A stretch of 32,728 nucleotides of DNA from Alistipes sp. (GTDB lineage: Bacteria; Bacillota; Clostridia; Lachnospirales; Lachnospiraceae): the NCBI GenBank assembly GCA_023666775.1, contig JAMPBI010000004.1, positions 1 through 32,728 on the forward strand. Reading direction: 5' to 3'. The notes beneath the pieces are model-generated. The model searched no databases. It saw only the letters and a program-made list of their open reading frames with translations, and was not told where the DNA came from. This document shows positions 1 to 7,815 of the stretch, piece after piece. Numbering within the stretch: position 1 is the stretch's first letter; each line of letters opens with the position of its first letter. The position numbers and the translations under genes are program-made.

Positions 1-240
1 GGAGAAGAAAAACAGCTTACGGCAAGGGAATACGACATGCTTTTGTATTTCGTCCAAAATCCCAATAAGGCAATTCCGAAAAAGGAGCTGTTTTCGGCGG
101 TCTGGGGAATGGAGTCTTTCGGAGACATTTCCACGGTGACGGTACATATTAATAAATTAAGGGATAAGATCGAATTTGACAGTTCCAATCCGCAGTTCAT
201 CGAAACGGTGTGGGGCGTCGGTTATCGGTTTAAGTTATAA
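1..240 (+). CDS. OmpR/PhoB-family response regulator, C-terminal part (5' end outside window)
   Basis: This is the DNA-binding end of a two-component response regulator; the receiver domain lies upstream of the window. The frame is open from base 1. The visible residues begin GEEKQLTAREYDMLLYF and end WGVGYRFKL, the classic OmpR-type winged helix. LTxxEYxLL starts the fold, the recognition helix carries TVTVHINKLRDKIE, and the GVGYRF wing closes it. An ATG at 37 is internal to the domain and is not the start. No histidine kinase gene follows; the next gene begins two bases after the stop, so it is probably co-transcribed. The target genes cannot be inferred. The family call is secure. Confidence 0.93.
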   Translation, partial: GEEKQLTAREYDMLLYFVQNPNKAIPKKELFSAVWGMESFGDISTVTVHINKLRDKIEFDSSNPQFIETVWGVGYRFKL

Positions 241-242
241 CG

Positions 243-905
243 ATGGAACATATCATATTTGAAAATAAAGACTATATTGTATACAACAAACCCGCCGGAA
301 TGTTGGTTCAGTCGGATAAATCGTTTGACGTGGATCTGGTAAGCCGGCTGATGACGTATCTTTCCCAAAAGGGAGAGAAACCACGGATTTTTGTGATCAA
401 CCGTCTGGACAGACCGGTATCGGGGCTGGTGCTTCTCGCGAAGAATAAAGAAACGGCGTCAAAACTTTCCAAAGACCTTGCGGAGGGCAGAATCGGGAAG
501 GAATATATGGCGGTCGTTCACGGCGGATTGGCGGAAAAGACGGGGACGTTTACGGACTATCTTTTAAAGGACGGCAGAAGCAATCTGTCCAAAGTCGTAT
601 CCGGCAAAGAAAAGGACGCGAAAAAAGCGGTGCTTGAGTATGAGGTTCTGGAAACAAAGCAGGAACTGTCACTGGTACGTATCCGGCTTGTAACCGGGAG
701 ACACCATCAGATCCGCGTTCAGTTCGCCTCCCGCGGACACGCGTTATACGGAGATACCAAATACGGTTTGGGCGGGGAGCGTTCGGGAGAACGGGGAATG
801 ATCGCGCTGTGTTCCTGTGAATTATCCTTTTGGGGAAGGACATTTACCGTAGAACCGGAGGGCGGCGCCTTTGAATATTTTCGGAAGGATTCGGGAACAC
901 TCTAA
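243..905 (+). CDS. RluA-family RNA pseudouridine synthase
   Basis: The enzyme isomerises uridine to pseudouridine in rRNA or tRNA in the cytoplasm. The catalytic motif is RLDRPVSG at residues 54-61, with D56 as the nucleophilic aspartate. The family's usual HRLD is NRLD here. The second conserved block, VTGRHHQIRVQFA, is near residues 150-162, and the nearby YGDTKYG segment is also typical. At 220 residues it is a short form that begins directly with the catalytic domain (YIVYNKPAGM) and lacks the N-terminal S4 RNA-binding domain of RluD. Such short forms are common in Bacillota. The substrate position is unknown. The start lies two bases after the regulator stop, suggesting translational coupling. 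Confidence 0.9.
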   Translation: MEHIIFENKDYIVYNKPAGMLVQSDKSFDVDLVSRLMTYLSQKGEKPRIFVINRLDRPVSGLVLLAKNKETASKLSKDLAEGRIGKEYMAVVHGGLAEKTGTFTDYLLKDGRSNLSKVVSGKEKDAKKAVLEYEVLETKQELSLVRIRLVTGRHHQIRVQFASRGHALYGDTKYGLGGERSGERGMIALCSCELSFWGRTFTVEPEGGAFEYFRKDSGTL

Positions 906-917
906 TCAAAAATACGC

Positions 918-925
918 GGGTGATC
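918..925 (+). promoter_or_regulatory. Ribosome binding site fixing the start of the AI-2E-family gene at 929
   Basis: GGGTGATC matches the 3' half of the ideal anti-SD complement (GGAGGTGATC). If the core is aligned to end at 920, the distance to the ATG at 929 is eight bases. The in-frame GTG at 920 lies inside this element and has no purine-rich site of its own, so it is unlikely to be the start. Confidence 0.6.
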
Positions 926-928
926 GGA

Positions 929-1984
929 ATGTTTGGCGGAATCAATGATAATGACAGGAAAACTTTAATATTGGCAGGGCTATGTGCCGGCGTAACCGGG
1001 GTCGTATATTTTTTCTTTAAATATCTCCTATATCTGGTTGCGCCTTTTTTGGTGGGATTAATTTTGGCGGTTCTTATCAACAAACCGGTCTCTTTTATGA
1101 ACAGAAAGTTTAAGATCCACCCGATAATCGGAACGATATTTGTTATCGCGTCGGCTGCCGCGGTGTTTTCTTTCTGGCTTTCCTATGTAGGGACAAGATT
1201 TGTATTTGAGATAAAGAAATTTTTAATAAATTATCCCATTTACTATGACAAGGCGGTTGATTCCGTCTGCGATTTATGCTGCCGTATGGATACCACGCTG
1301 GGAATGGACGACGGGTGGACATATGCCCTTGTGGAGAGAAATGTTACCAGAACCATGTCGCAGGCGGCGGACAATATGCTGCCGTCGCTTATGCAGAGTT
1401 CCGCAGGCGTCATCACCACGGTCGTCATGTGGGGAGCGGGTATCGTTCTGGCGATCACGTCCGTTTTTTTTATGATAAAAGATGTAGATAAAATGGCGGC
1501 ATGGGTGAAGAACGGAGTATACAGCAAATGGTTCCGTATTCTTTTCGGCAGGCTTTCCCACTTCGGGGCGGCGTATCTGAAAACCCAGTTTGTTATCATG
1601 GCGATTACGGCAGTCATATGTACGCTGGCGATGTATCTTATCGGCAACGGATATCCCATTATGATCGGTATTCTTATAGGACTTCTCGACGCGCTTCCGC
1701 TGTTTGGTACCGGGACGGTGCTGATCCCATGGACGGTCATTTATCTGTTTGCGGGAAAATTTTATAAAGGGGCGATCGTATTTACGGCTTACGCGGTCTG
1801 CTATGTGGTCCGTGAGATCCTGGAGCCGAAAATGATGGGAGGACATATGGGGATCCCTCCCGTAGTTATGCTGATCACAATGTATATCGGTATTCTTTTA
1901 TTCGGATTGTTTGGCTTTATACTGGGACCCGCCGCTTATATCATCATTACGGAGGTAACGGCGTATTTGCGGAAGGTCATTTAA
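929..1984 (+). CDS. AI-2E / PerM-family membrane transporter
   Basis: This is an integral membrane protein of about 351 residues with roughly seven to eight hydrophobic segments. The first two helices come early (LAGLCAGVTGVVYFFF and YLVAPFLVGLILAVLI). A large soluble stretch with amphipathic helices lies around residues 75-155. The C-terminal half is rich in Gly and has the family pattern GLLDALPLFGTGTVLIPW followed by EPKMMGGHMGIPPVVMLI. That pattern is typical of the family named after TqsA/YdgG; members are associated with AI-2 export, proton-coupled ion transport (Bacillus TqsA-like antiporters) or unknown substrates. The substrate here cannot be assigned. The start is taken at ATG 929 on the strength of the upstream GGGTGATC; GTG 920 is the alternative. 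Confidence 0.85.
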   Translation: MFGGINDNDRKTLILAGLCAGVTGVVYFFFKYLLYLVAPFLVGLILAVLINKPVSFMNRKFKIHPIIGTIFVIASAAAVFSFWLSYVGTRFVFEIKKFLINYPIYYDKAVDSVCDLCCRMDTTLGMDDGWTYALVERNVTRTMSQAADNMLPSLMQSSAGVITTVVMWGAGIVLAITSVFFMIKDVDKMAAWVKNGVYSKWFRILFGRLSHFGAAYLKTQFVIMAITAVICTLAMYLIGNGYPIMIGILIGLLDALPLFGTGTVLIPWTVIYLFAGKFYKGAIVFTAYAVCYVVREILEPKMMGGHMGIPPVVMLITMYIGILLFGLFGFILGPAAYIIITEVTAYLRKVI

Positions 1985-2000
1985 AAAATTCCGCTTTTAC

Positions 2001-2029
2001 TTGCCAAGAAACCGCTTTCGGGTTATTAT
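2001..2029 (+). promoter_or_regulatory. Sigma-A-type promoter for the cheX-like/cheY-like pair
   Basis: A TTGCCA -35 box (2001-2006) and a TATTAT -10 box (2024-2029) are separated by exactly 17 bases, and each differs from consensus at one position. It sits in the 81-base gap between the transporter stop and the CheX-like start at 2066. Transcription would begin near 2036, leaving a leader of about 30 bases with an AGGAAGGA ribosome binding site. Confidence 0.65.
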
Positions 2030-2065
2030 AGTAGTAGTGATTTTGCGGAAAGGAAGGACTTTTAT

Positions 2066-2932
2066 ATGGTTGAATATATATTGGGGAATTATATGATATC
2101 CAAAGAACTTATGTCCAGAGAACAACTTGACCGCGTCTGTGAAAAACAGGATAAGATCCGGGTGAAGCTGGGGCTTATCGCCGTTTCCGAGGGGTATATG
2201 TCGGCAGGACAGGCGGAGGAAGTCAATCGGGAACAGGCTGTCTGCGATAAACGGTTCGGGGATATCGCGATAGAGAAAGGTTACATCACGCCCGCGCAGC
2301 TTGACAGGATATTGAAGCTGCAGGGGAATACATATTTGATCTTCGTTCAGGCGCTGGTGGACGAAGGAATTGTAAGTATCGAGGGTATGGAAGACGTTCT
2401 GGAGCGGTTCCGTAAGGAAAACGGCTATGGCAATTCGGAGATGGAAGTGTTAAAGTCCGATGACGTGGACAAAATCCTTCCGCTGTTCCTCCCGGCAAAG
2501 GCGGAGGAAGTGGAAGAGGTGATCCATATAGCCGTAAAAACAATACTCCGCTGTATTGACAGACATGTATATCCCGAACGCGCCTTTTTTGTGGATAAGC
2601 TGTCTACGGAAAACATGGTCATGCAGACGCTGGAGGGTGACATAACCTTGACTACGGCGTTTCAGGAGGACTCCGGGGCGATGGTTCTGCTGGCGGGGGC
2701 ATACGCCAGGGATAAGTTTAACGCGCTCGATGAGGAAGCGCTGGACTCGGCGGCGGAATTTCTGAACTGTATCAACGGAATGTATACGGCGGCGCTGGAA
2801 ACCAAATCGATCAGCACGGATCTGATACCGCCGGAATATGGTTCGGCAGAATGGGAAATAAATGAGGGCACGATCTGTAAAGTGCCTTTGTGGATACGAA
2901 ACAAGAAAATGTATTTTGTGGTTATTAAATAA
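2066..2932 (+). CDS. CheX/CheC-like phosphatase domain protein with N-terminal MshEN-like repeats
   Basis: A 288-residue soluble protein of two parts. Residues 1-115 contain three to four copies of a roughly 28-residue helical unit of the form LGxIAxxxGYIxxxQLDxxxxxQ (about 7-29, 36-58, 64-86 and a weaker one at 90-115). This resembles the GspE N-terminal/MshEN repeats, which in other proteins can bind c-di-GMP. Residues 130-288 look like CheC/CheX. The phosphatase signature [D/S]-x3-E-x2-N followed about 21-22 residues later by Pro is met by D227, E231, N234 and P255/P256. CheX dephosphorylates CheY-P. The adjacent CheY-like receiver, 15 bases downstream, is the obvious partner. The catalytic-signature match is visible; the ligand of the repeats is inference. 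No other chemotaxis gene is in the window. Confidence 0.75.
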   Translation: MVEYILGNYMISKELMSREQLDRVCEKQDKIRVKLGLIAVSEGYMSAGQAEEVNREQAVCDKRFGDIAIEKGYITPAQLDRILKLQGNTYLIFVQALVDEGIVSIEGMEDVLERFRKENGYGNSEMEVLKSDDVDKILPLFLPAKAEEVEEVIHIAVKTILRCIDRHVYPERAFFVDKLSTENMVMQTLEGDITLTTAFQEDSGAMVLLAGAYARDKFNALDEEALDSAAEFLNCINGMYTAALETKSISTDLIPPEYGSAEWEINEGTICKVPLWIRNKKMYFVVIK

Positions 2933-2947
2933 AGTGGAGGAATAATT

Positions 2948-3310
2948 ATGGCAACTGTATTAATTGTTGATGATTCGAAGACTTCAAGGAAAATTCTTCG
3001 GGGAATACTGGAAGGAGCGGGACATGTTATCGTAGGCGAGGGCGTCAACGGTGAAGAAGCGTTTTTAAGGTATAAGGAGCTGAGACCGGATATCGTTACG
3101 CTGGATATTACCATGCCGAAGATGGACGGGCTCGAGGCGCTGCAGATTTTAAAGAAGCAGGACGAAAACGCCAGAATAATCATGATCACGGCGTTGGGAC
3201 AGAAAGAGAAAATGATCCAGGCGGTTAAGTTCGGCGCGACGGAGTTCATCACCAAGCCTTTTGAAGATGAGGACGTTTTAAAGGCAGTAAATAAGGCGCT
3301 TGAGAATTAA
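2948..3310 (+). CDS. CheY-like single-domain response regulator
   Basis: A stand-alone receiver domain of 120 residues with no output domain. The acidic pocket is D8/D9 (VDDSK), the phosphoacceptor is D53 in TLDITMPKMDG, the switch threonine is T81 in MITALG, and the conserved lysine is K103 in TKPF. All essential residues are present. A strong GTGGAGG ribosome binding site precedes the ATG. It lies just after the CheX-like phosphatase, and the two probably form one signalling module with CheX as the brake on phosphorylation. It could act on the flagellar switch or on another process; no flagellar genes are visible here. Confidence 0.92.
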   Translation: MATVLIVDDSKTSRKILRGILEGAGHVIVGEGVNGEEAFLRYKELRPDIVTLDITMPKMDGLEALQILKKQDENARIIMITALGQKEKMIQAVKFGATEFITKPFEDEDVLKAVNKALEN

Positions 3311-3331
3311 GGCGGAATAAGGAGATTGATA

Positions 3332-4765
3332 ATGGCAGGAAATAAGAAGTTTGTTGAAGCGATCACTTCCATGGAGGAAGATTTTGCGCAGTGGTATACG
3401 GACATTGTAAAGAAGGCGGAACTGATCGATTATTCCAGCGTAAAAGGCTGTATGATCATTAAACCGGCAGGGTACGCGATCTGGGAGAATATCCAGAAAG
3501 AGCTGGACGCGCGGTTTAAGGAAACGGGCGTGGAAAACGTTTATATGCCGATGTTCATACCCGAAAGTCTTCTTCAGAAGGAGAAAGACCATGTGGAGGG
3601 GTTCGCGCCGGAAGTGGCGTGGGTGACCCACGGAGGATTGGAGCCGCTTTCGGAGAGGCTCTGCGTAAGACCGACTTCCGAGACGTTATTCTGTGATTAT
3701 TACGCGAATTGTGTGGAATCTTACAGGGATCTGCCGAAGCTTTCCAACCAGTGGTGTTCCGTAGTCCGCTGGGAGAAGGAGACAAGACCGTTCTTACGTT
3801 CCCGGGAATTTTTATGGCAGGAGGGACATACGGCGCACGCAACAGCGGAAGAAGCGCAGGAGAGGACCGTCCAGATGTTAAACCTTTATGCGGAATTTTT
3901 GGAAAATGTCCTTGCAATCCCGGTGATCAAGGGACAGAAGACCGAAAAGGAAAAGTTCGCGGGCGCAATCGCTACTTATACCGTGGAAGCGTTAATGCAT
4001 GACGGAAAGGCGCTGCAGTCGGGAACCAGCCACAATTTCGGCGACGGTTTCGCCAAGGCGTTTGATATTCAGTATACGGACAGGGACAATACGTTAAAAT
4101 ATGTTCATCAGACTTCATGGGGAATGACTACGAGGCTGATCGGCGCGATCATCATGGTTCACGGCGACGACAGAGGGCTTGTGCTTCCGCCGAAGATTGC
4201 TCCGGTTCAGGTCGCCGTTATTCCGATCCAGCAGAAGAAGGAAGGCGTTCTTGAAAAGGCGGCGCAGTTGAAGGAAGCGCTTTCCGGTTTCCGCGTGAAA
4301 GTGGACGATACGGACAAGAGTCCGGGGTGGAAGTTCTCGGAGCAGGAAATGAGAGGTATTCCGGTAAGGATTGAGATCGGACCGAAAGATATCGAAGCTG
4401 GTCAGTGCGTGGTGGTCCGAAGAGATACCGGTGAGAAGATACCGGTCCTGCTTGACGAGGTTTCTTCAAAGATACCGGAAATTCTTGATACCATGCAGAA
4501 GGAAATGCTTGAGAGGGCAAGAAAGCATAGGGATTCCCATACCTACACGGCAGTAACTTATGATGAATTTAAAGAGACGGTCGCGAATAAACCGGGCTTT
4601 ATAAAGGCTATGTGGTGCGGCGACGAGGCATGCGAGCTTAAAATAAAAGAAGAGACGACGGCAACGTCAAGGTGCATGCCGTTTGAGCAGGAGCAGTTAT
4701 CGGATAAATGCGTGTGCTGCGGAAGACCTGCGAAAAAAATGGTTTACTGGGGCAAAGCGTACTAA
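3332..4765 (+). CDS. proS: Prolyl-tRNA synthetase, archaeal/eukaryotic type
   Basis: It charges tRNA-Pro with proline in the cytoplasm. At about 477 residues it is the short archaeal/eukaryote-like form, which lacks the editing insertion of the E. coli-type enzyme and is common in Clostridia. Class II motif 2 is [20 protein letters not shown]. Motif 3 is in [18 protein letters not shown]. The anticodon-binding domain follows. The C-terminal extension has the family's cysteine-rich zinc-type segment (CGDEACE and [18 protein letters not shown]) and the terminal tyrosine. The start is ATG 3332, seven bases after AAGGAG at 3319-3324. A TTG at 3326 is too close to that site. Confidence 0.96.
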   Translation: MAGNKKFVEAITSMEEDFAQWYTDIVKKAELIDYSSVKGCMIIKPAGYAIWENIQKELDARFKETGVENVYMPMFIPESLLQKEKDHVEGFAPEVAWVTHGGLEPLSERLCVRPTSETLFCDYYANCVESYRDLPKLSNQWCSVVRWEKETRPFLRSREFLWQEGHTAHATAEEAQERTVQMLNLYAEFLENVLAIPVIKGQKTEKEKFAGAIATYTVEALMHDGKALQSGTSHNFGDGFAKAFDIQYTDRDNTLKYVHQTSWGMTTRLIGAIIMVHGDDRGLVLPPKIAPVQVAVIPIQQKKEGVLEKAAQLKEALSGFRVKVDDTDKSPGWKFSEQEMRGIPVRIEIGPKDIEAGQCVVVRRDTGEKIPVLLDEVSSKIPEILDTMQKEMLERARKHRDSHTYTAVTYDEFKETVANKPGFIKAMWCGDEACELKIKEETTATSRCMPFEQEQLSDKCVCCGRPAKKMVYWGKAY

Positions 4766-4808
4766 TCCGACGAGTTTTTCATAGTAAGAATAAAGTGAGT
4801 GATCGTAA

Positions 4809-6083
4809 TTGATAAAGGCAGGAAAACTTAGAATTGAATTACCGAAAGATGTTAAATATATCATTGATACGCTGTGTGAACATGATTTTGAGGCATACGC
4901 GGTGGGTGGCTGTATCCGCGACAGCATTTTAAAACGTAACCCCGACGACTGGGATATCACGACAAACGCGCTGCCCGGGCAGGTAAAAGAACTGTTTAAA
5001 CGGACGGTGGATACCGGGATACAGCACGGAACGGTTACCGTTATGATTGACAAGAACGGTTACGAGGTGACCACTTACCGTATCGACGGCGAGTACGAGG
5101 ACGGCAGGCACCCCAAGTCGGTTGAATTTTCTTCGGAACTGGTTGAGGATCTGAAACGCCGTGATTTTACGATCAATGCCATGGCATATAACGATAAAAC
5201 GGGACTACGCGACGAGTTTGGCGGGATCAGCGATATCCGCAAGTGTATGGTGCGCTGCGTGGGAAATCCGAGAGAGCGTTTTAACGAGGACGCGTTAAGA
5301 ATGATGCGCGCCGTCCGGCTTTCGGCACAGTTGGGATTTTCCATTCACAGGGAGACGCTGGAGGCGATCCGGGAGCTTGCGCCGAATATCAAGAAAATCA
5401 GCATGGAGCGTGTTCAGACCGAACTTATGAAAACGCTCCTGTCGGACAGACCGGAGACGGTGGAACTCTTTTCGGAGTGCGGATTATTAAAGCATATTCT
5501 GCCACAGGTAGACAATATTTTAAAATCCCCAAAGAAAACGCTGGTTTTAAGAATGCTCAAAAATTCCGATAAAACGGCTGTCATGCGGTATGGAGCGTTA
5601 TTGTATTATGCCGGGGAGACCGGTGCCCGCGATATCTTAAAGACGTTAAAACTTGACAACGACACGGTGGATATGGTTACGAAGCTGATTAAATACGAGG
5701 CGGTGCCGATCAAAGTGAACGAGGTGGACGTGCGGCAGGCAATGCACGATCTGGGTGTTGATTTTATTCCCCTGCTCCGCGCGTATAAGAGAAATATTTA
5801 TAAATCAAAAGAAGAGGCGATGTTTATCCCCATGGGAAAACATCTGACGCAGATTGAGACGGTTTACAAACTGTATCAGCAGATTGTGGCGCGCGGAGAC
5901 TGCGTGCAGCTTAAAGACTTAGCGGTAAACGGTAAAGATCTGATCAATATGGGAATGAAGCCGGGAGAAGAGATTGGCGAAATGCTGGAACTTCTTTTGC
6001 GGGTGGTCATCGAAAAACCCATTGAAAATGACAGACAGGTGCTTCTTGCGCTGGTAGAAGGAAAGCTTGCAGACGAAAATTAA
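4809..6083 (+). CDS. cca: CCA tRNA nucleotidyltransferase / poly(A) polymerase family
   Basis: A class II nucleotidyltransferase that builds or repairs the CCA end of tRNA. The N-terminal head domain has the flexible GG (AYAVGGCIRDSIL, G33-G34) and the metal-binding carboxylates D47 and D49 in NPDDWDITTNA. It also has RRDFTINAMAYN and the neck motif RERFNEDALRMMRAVRLSAQLGF. The C-terminal half (from about 230) is helical and HD-like but degenerate. The length of 424 residues is normal for Bacillota. Sequence alone does not separate a full CCA-adding from an A-adding or CC-adding enzyme. The start is TTG at 4809, placed correctly after GTGATC (4799-4804); no ATG is available before the catalytic domain. 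A terminator-like hairpin follows the stop. Confidence 0.92.
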   Translation: MIKAGKLRIELPKDVKYIIDTLCEHDFEAYAVGGCIRDSILKRNPDDWDITTNALPGQVKELFKRTVDTGIQHGTVTVMIDKNGYEVTTYRIDGEYEDGRHPKSVEFSSELVEDLKRRDFTINAMAYNDKTGLRDEFGGISDIRKCMVRCVGNPRERFNEDALRMMRAVRLSAQLGFSIHRETLEAIRELAPNIKKISMERVQTELMKTLLSDRPETVELFSECGLLKHILPQVDNILKSPKKTLVLRMLKNSDKTAVMRYGALLYYAGETGARDILKTLKLDNDTVDMVTKLIKYEAVPIKVNEVDVRQAMHDLGVDFIPLLRAYKRNIYKSKEEAMFIPMGKHLTQIETVYKLYQQIVARGDCVQLKDLAVNGKDLINMGMKPGEEIGEMLELLLRVVIEKPIENDRQVLLALVEGKLADEN

Positions 6084-6088
6084 ATAAG

Positions 6089-6162
6089 TATCCCATCAAC
6101 ATATTTTGCTGAGGACGTTCATAAAATTAATAGACTCTTCAGATGGCTGATGGGATATTTTT
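6089..6162 (+). terminator. Long stem-loop with T-tract after cca
   Basis: A perfect 10-base inverted repeat, TATCCCATCA (6089-6098) and TGATGGGATA (6148-6157), is followed at once by five T residues (6158-6162). Within the 49-base loop a second stem can form between CTGAGGA (6109-6115) and TCTTCAG (6136-6142) with one G-U pair. It begins six bases after the cca stop and ends just before the ribosome binding site of the next gene. It is best read as an intrinsic terminator, or an attenuator, between the two genes. Confidence 0.7.
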
Positions 6163-6168
6163 GTGTTT

Positions 6169-6173
6169 GGAGG
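6169..6173 (+). promoter_or_regulatory. Ribosome binding site fixing a GTG start at 6182
   Basis: GGAGG is followed by an eight-base spacer and then GTG at 6182. The in-frame ATG at 6143 lies inside the upstream terminator hairpin and has no Shine-Dalgarno sequence, so this site decides the start of the CotS-like gene. Confidence 0.7.
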
Positions 6174-6181
6174 CAATTAAA

Positions 6182-7159
6182 GTGGGGGTTTTTGAGCAAT
6201 ATGGAATATCAGTATACAGGACGGTAAGAGGAAGAGGGGCATTTATCTGTGAAACGAGCGACGGAATGAAGCTTCTGCGGGAGACGGCGTACTCGAAAGA
6301 AAAGTACGCAAAAGAAGATTTTGTGACCGGCTCATTGTATAATTCCGGTTATGAAGCGGTGGATATTTTCTGTAAAACCCTGACAGGAGAGTTGTTTGCG
6401 GAGGACGAGGAAAAGAAGAAATATTATCTCAAAAACTGGTTTGAGGCGGCGGAGTGCGACGTAAAAAATTACCATGACGTAATGGAGGCGGTGGCGGGTA
6501 TTGCGAAAGTGCATTTATATCTTAATAAAATACGGATCGATCAGCAGGAGCTTCCGTTCCGGATTCCCGTGGCAGAAAGCCTGAGGGACCGGTTTGGGCG
6601 AAAATATAAGGAAATGCGCTCGATCAACAATTATCTGAGAAAAAAGAAAAAGAAAACGGATTTTGAGAGAAAGGCGTGGGAAAATATGCAGGGATATCTG
6701 CGTGAAGCCCAGAGCGCCATGGAACTGCTGGAACAATTCGATTATGACAAATTGTTTCAGGGCGCCGTTGAGAATGGCGTACTTGTACACGGTTCCTGTA
6801 ACCATCACAACATACTGACCGGGAAAAATTATGTGGCGGTGGTTAATTTTGAGCGCGCACATATTAATTTACAGATAACGGACCTGTATGATTTTATGCG
6901 GAAGGTTCTGGAAAAGTATCAGTGGGATATTAAACTGGCATACCGCATGATTGACGAATACAACCGCTGCAAAACCATTCGCGGGGAGGAACTGAAACTT
7001 CTGGCGGTGCTGTTTGGGTATCCGGAAAAATATTTTAAGATCATGAACCATTATTATACCTCGTCAAAAGCTTGGATACCGGATAAGGATATTGAAAAAT
7101 TAAATGTGGTCGTAAAACAGAATGAGGCAAGATTAAGGTTTGTAGAATCCTTGAAATAA
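6182..7159 (+). CDS. CotS-like (spore-coat family) kinase-fold protein, probable pseudokinase
   Basis: A protein of 325 residues from the GTG start, resembling the CotS/CotI/YtaA spore-coat family, which shares the aminoglycoside phosphotransferase fold. The brackets are a nucleotide-loop-like region (YRTVRGRGAFICETSDGMKLLRE), a catalytic-loop-like HGSCNHHNIL at 203-212 and a DFD-like VVNFERAH at 220-227. A kinase would have HGD and an aspartate in the second motif. Here these are S205 and N222, while N210 is kept. The downstream pattern DLYDFMRKVLEKYQW is typical of the clostridial branch. A basic stretch, LRKKKKKT, lies before the catalytic loop. The protein therefore looks catalytically dead or altered. 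A role in the spore surface is inferred from the family only, and it stands alone between a terminator and a promoter. Confidence 0.7.
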   Translation: MGVFEQYGISVYRTVRGRGAFICETSDGMKLLRETAYSKEKYAKEDFVTGSLYNSGYEAVDIFCKTLTGELFAEDEEKKKYYLKNWFEAAECDVKNYHDVMEAVAGIAKVHLYLNKIRIDQQELPFRIPVAESLRDRFGRKYKEMRSINNYLRKKKKKTDFERKAWENMQGYLREAQSAMELLEQFDYDKLFQGAVENGVLVHGSCNHHNILTGKNYVAVVNFERAHINLQITDLYDFMRKVLEKYQWDIKLAYRMIDEYNRCKTIRGEELKLLAVLFGYPEKYFKIMNHYYTSSKAWIPDKDIEKLNVVVKQNEARLRFVESLK

Positions 7160-7179
7160 TCCGCAAAATAAAGTATAAT
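7151..7179 (+). promoter_or_regulatory. Near-consensus sigma-A promoter of the heptose/glycan operon
   Basis: TTGAAA (7151-7156) and a perfect TATAAT (7174-7179) are separated by 17 bases. The -35 box is formed by the last two codons of the CotS-like gene and overlaps its stop. Transcription would start near 7186, giving a leader of about 33 bases before the gmhA ATG at 7219. It is the only promoter of this quality seen ahead of the eleven-gene run to 18891. Confidence 0.8.
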
Positions 7180-7218
7180 AAAAAAGATTATATGTATTTT
7201 GACGGAAAGGACTTATTT

Positions 7219-7812
7219 ATGAAAGAGTATATCAGAAACAATATTGAGGAAAGTATCGATGCAAAGAAGAAACTGCTTGCGGACGACAGCCTCCTTTCCG
7301 TAGTAGAACAAGTCTCCCGTATTTGTATCGACGCTTATGAAAAGGGCAATAAAATATTAGTGTGCGGTAATGGCGGAAGCGCGTCGGACGCGCAGCATAT
7401 GGCAGGGGAACTGGTTGGAAGATATAAGATGGAACGGGCGGGGATCCCCGCAATCGCGTTGAATGCCAATACTGCCGTGATGACGGCATTGGGTAATGAT
7501 TACGATTATGACAGTATATTTGAAAAACAGGTGGCGGCGCTGGGGAAGAAAGAAGATATTTTATTTGTTATTTCCACAAGCGGTAATTCCCAAAATACGG
7601 TGCGTGCCTGCGAAGCGGCAAAAAAGATGGGGATAATAACCGTAGCCCTTACGGGAGCCAATGGCGGAATATTAAAAACACTATGCGATCATACGATCAA
7701 TGTGCCGTCGGATAATACTCCGCGGATTCAGGAAATGCATATTCTGATCATTCACAGTTTATGCGGGCTAATAGAAAAAGAATTGTATAACAGAGGATTT
7801 TTTGAGGATTGA
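7219..7812 (+). CDS. gmhA: Sedoheptulose-7-phosphate isomerase
   Basis: First step of ADP-heptose synthesis: sedoheptulose 7-phosphate to D-glycero-D-manno-heptose 7-phosphate, in the cytoplasm. It is a 197-residue SIS-domain protein, about the length of E. coli GmhA. Visible signatures are CGNGGSASDAQHMAGELVGRY, containing the active-site glutamate of the AGE segment, the phosphate-binding ISTSGNSQN, and RIQEMHILIIHSLC with the catalytic-type histidine. The start is ATG 7219, seven bases after GGAAAGGA (7204-7211); the in-frame ATG at 7192 has no ribosome binding site and would include it. It is the first gene after the promoter at 7151-7179, and gmhB follows after three bases. DiaA/LpcA-like SIS proteins are the alternative, but the context makes GmhA secure. 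Confidence 0.94.
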   Translation: MKEYIRNNIEESIDAKKKLLADDSLLSVVEQVSRICIDAYEKGNKILVCGNGGSASDAQHMAGELVGRYKMERAGIPAIALNANTAVMTALGNDYDYDSIFEKQVAALGKKEDILFVISTSGNSQNTVRACEAAKKMGIITVALTGANGGILKTLCDHTINVPSDNTPRIQEMHILIIHSLCGLIEKELYNRGFFED

Positions 7813-7815
7813 TCG

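Noticed and set aside
1243-1740. 165-residue open frame antisense to the AI-2E-family gene
   Set aside because: Low-complexity translation with no family signature, fully inside a well-supported membrane protein gene.
1989-2050. Six-base inverted repeat TTCCGC / GCGGAA flanking the cheX-like promoter
   Set aside because: Too short and too widely spaced to claim as an operator; expected often by chance.
6143-6181. ATG 6143 as start of the CotS-like gene
   Set aside because: It lies within the terminator-like hairpin and has no Shine-Dalgarno site; GTG 6182 has GGAGG at the right distance.
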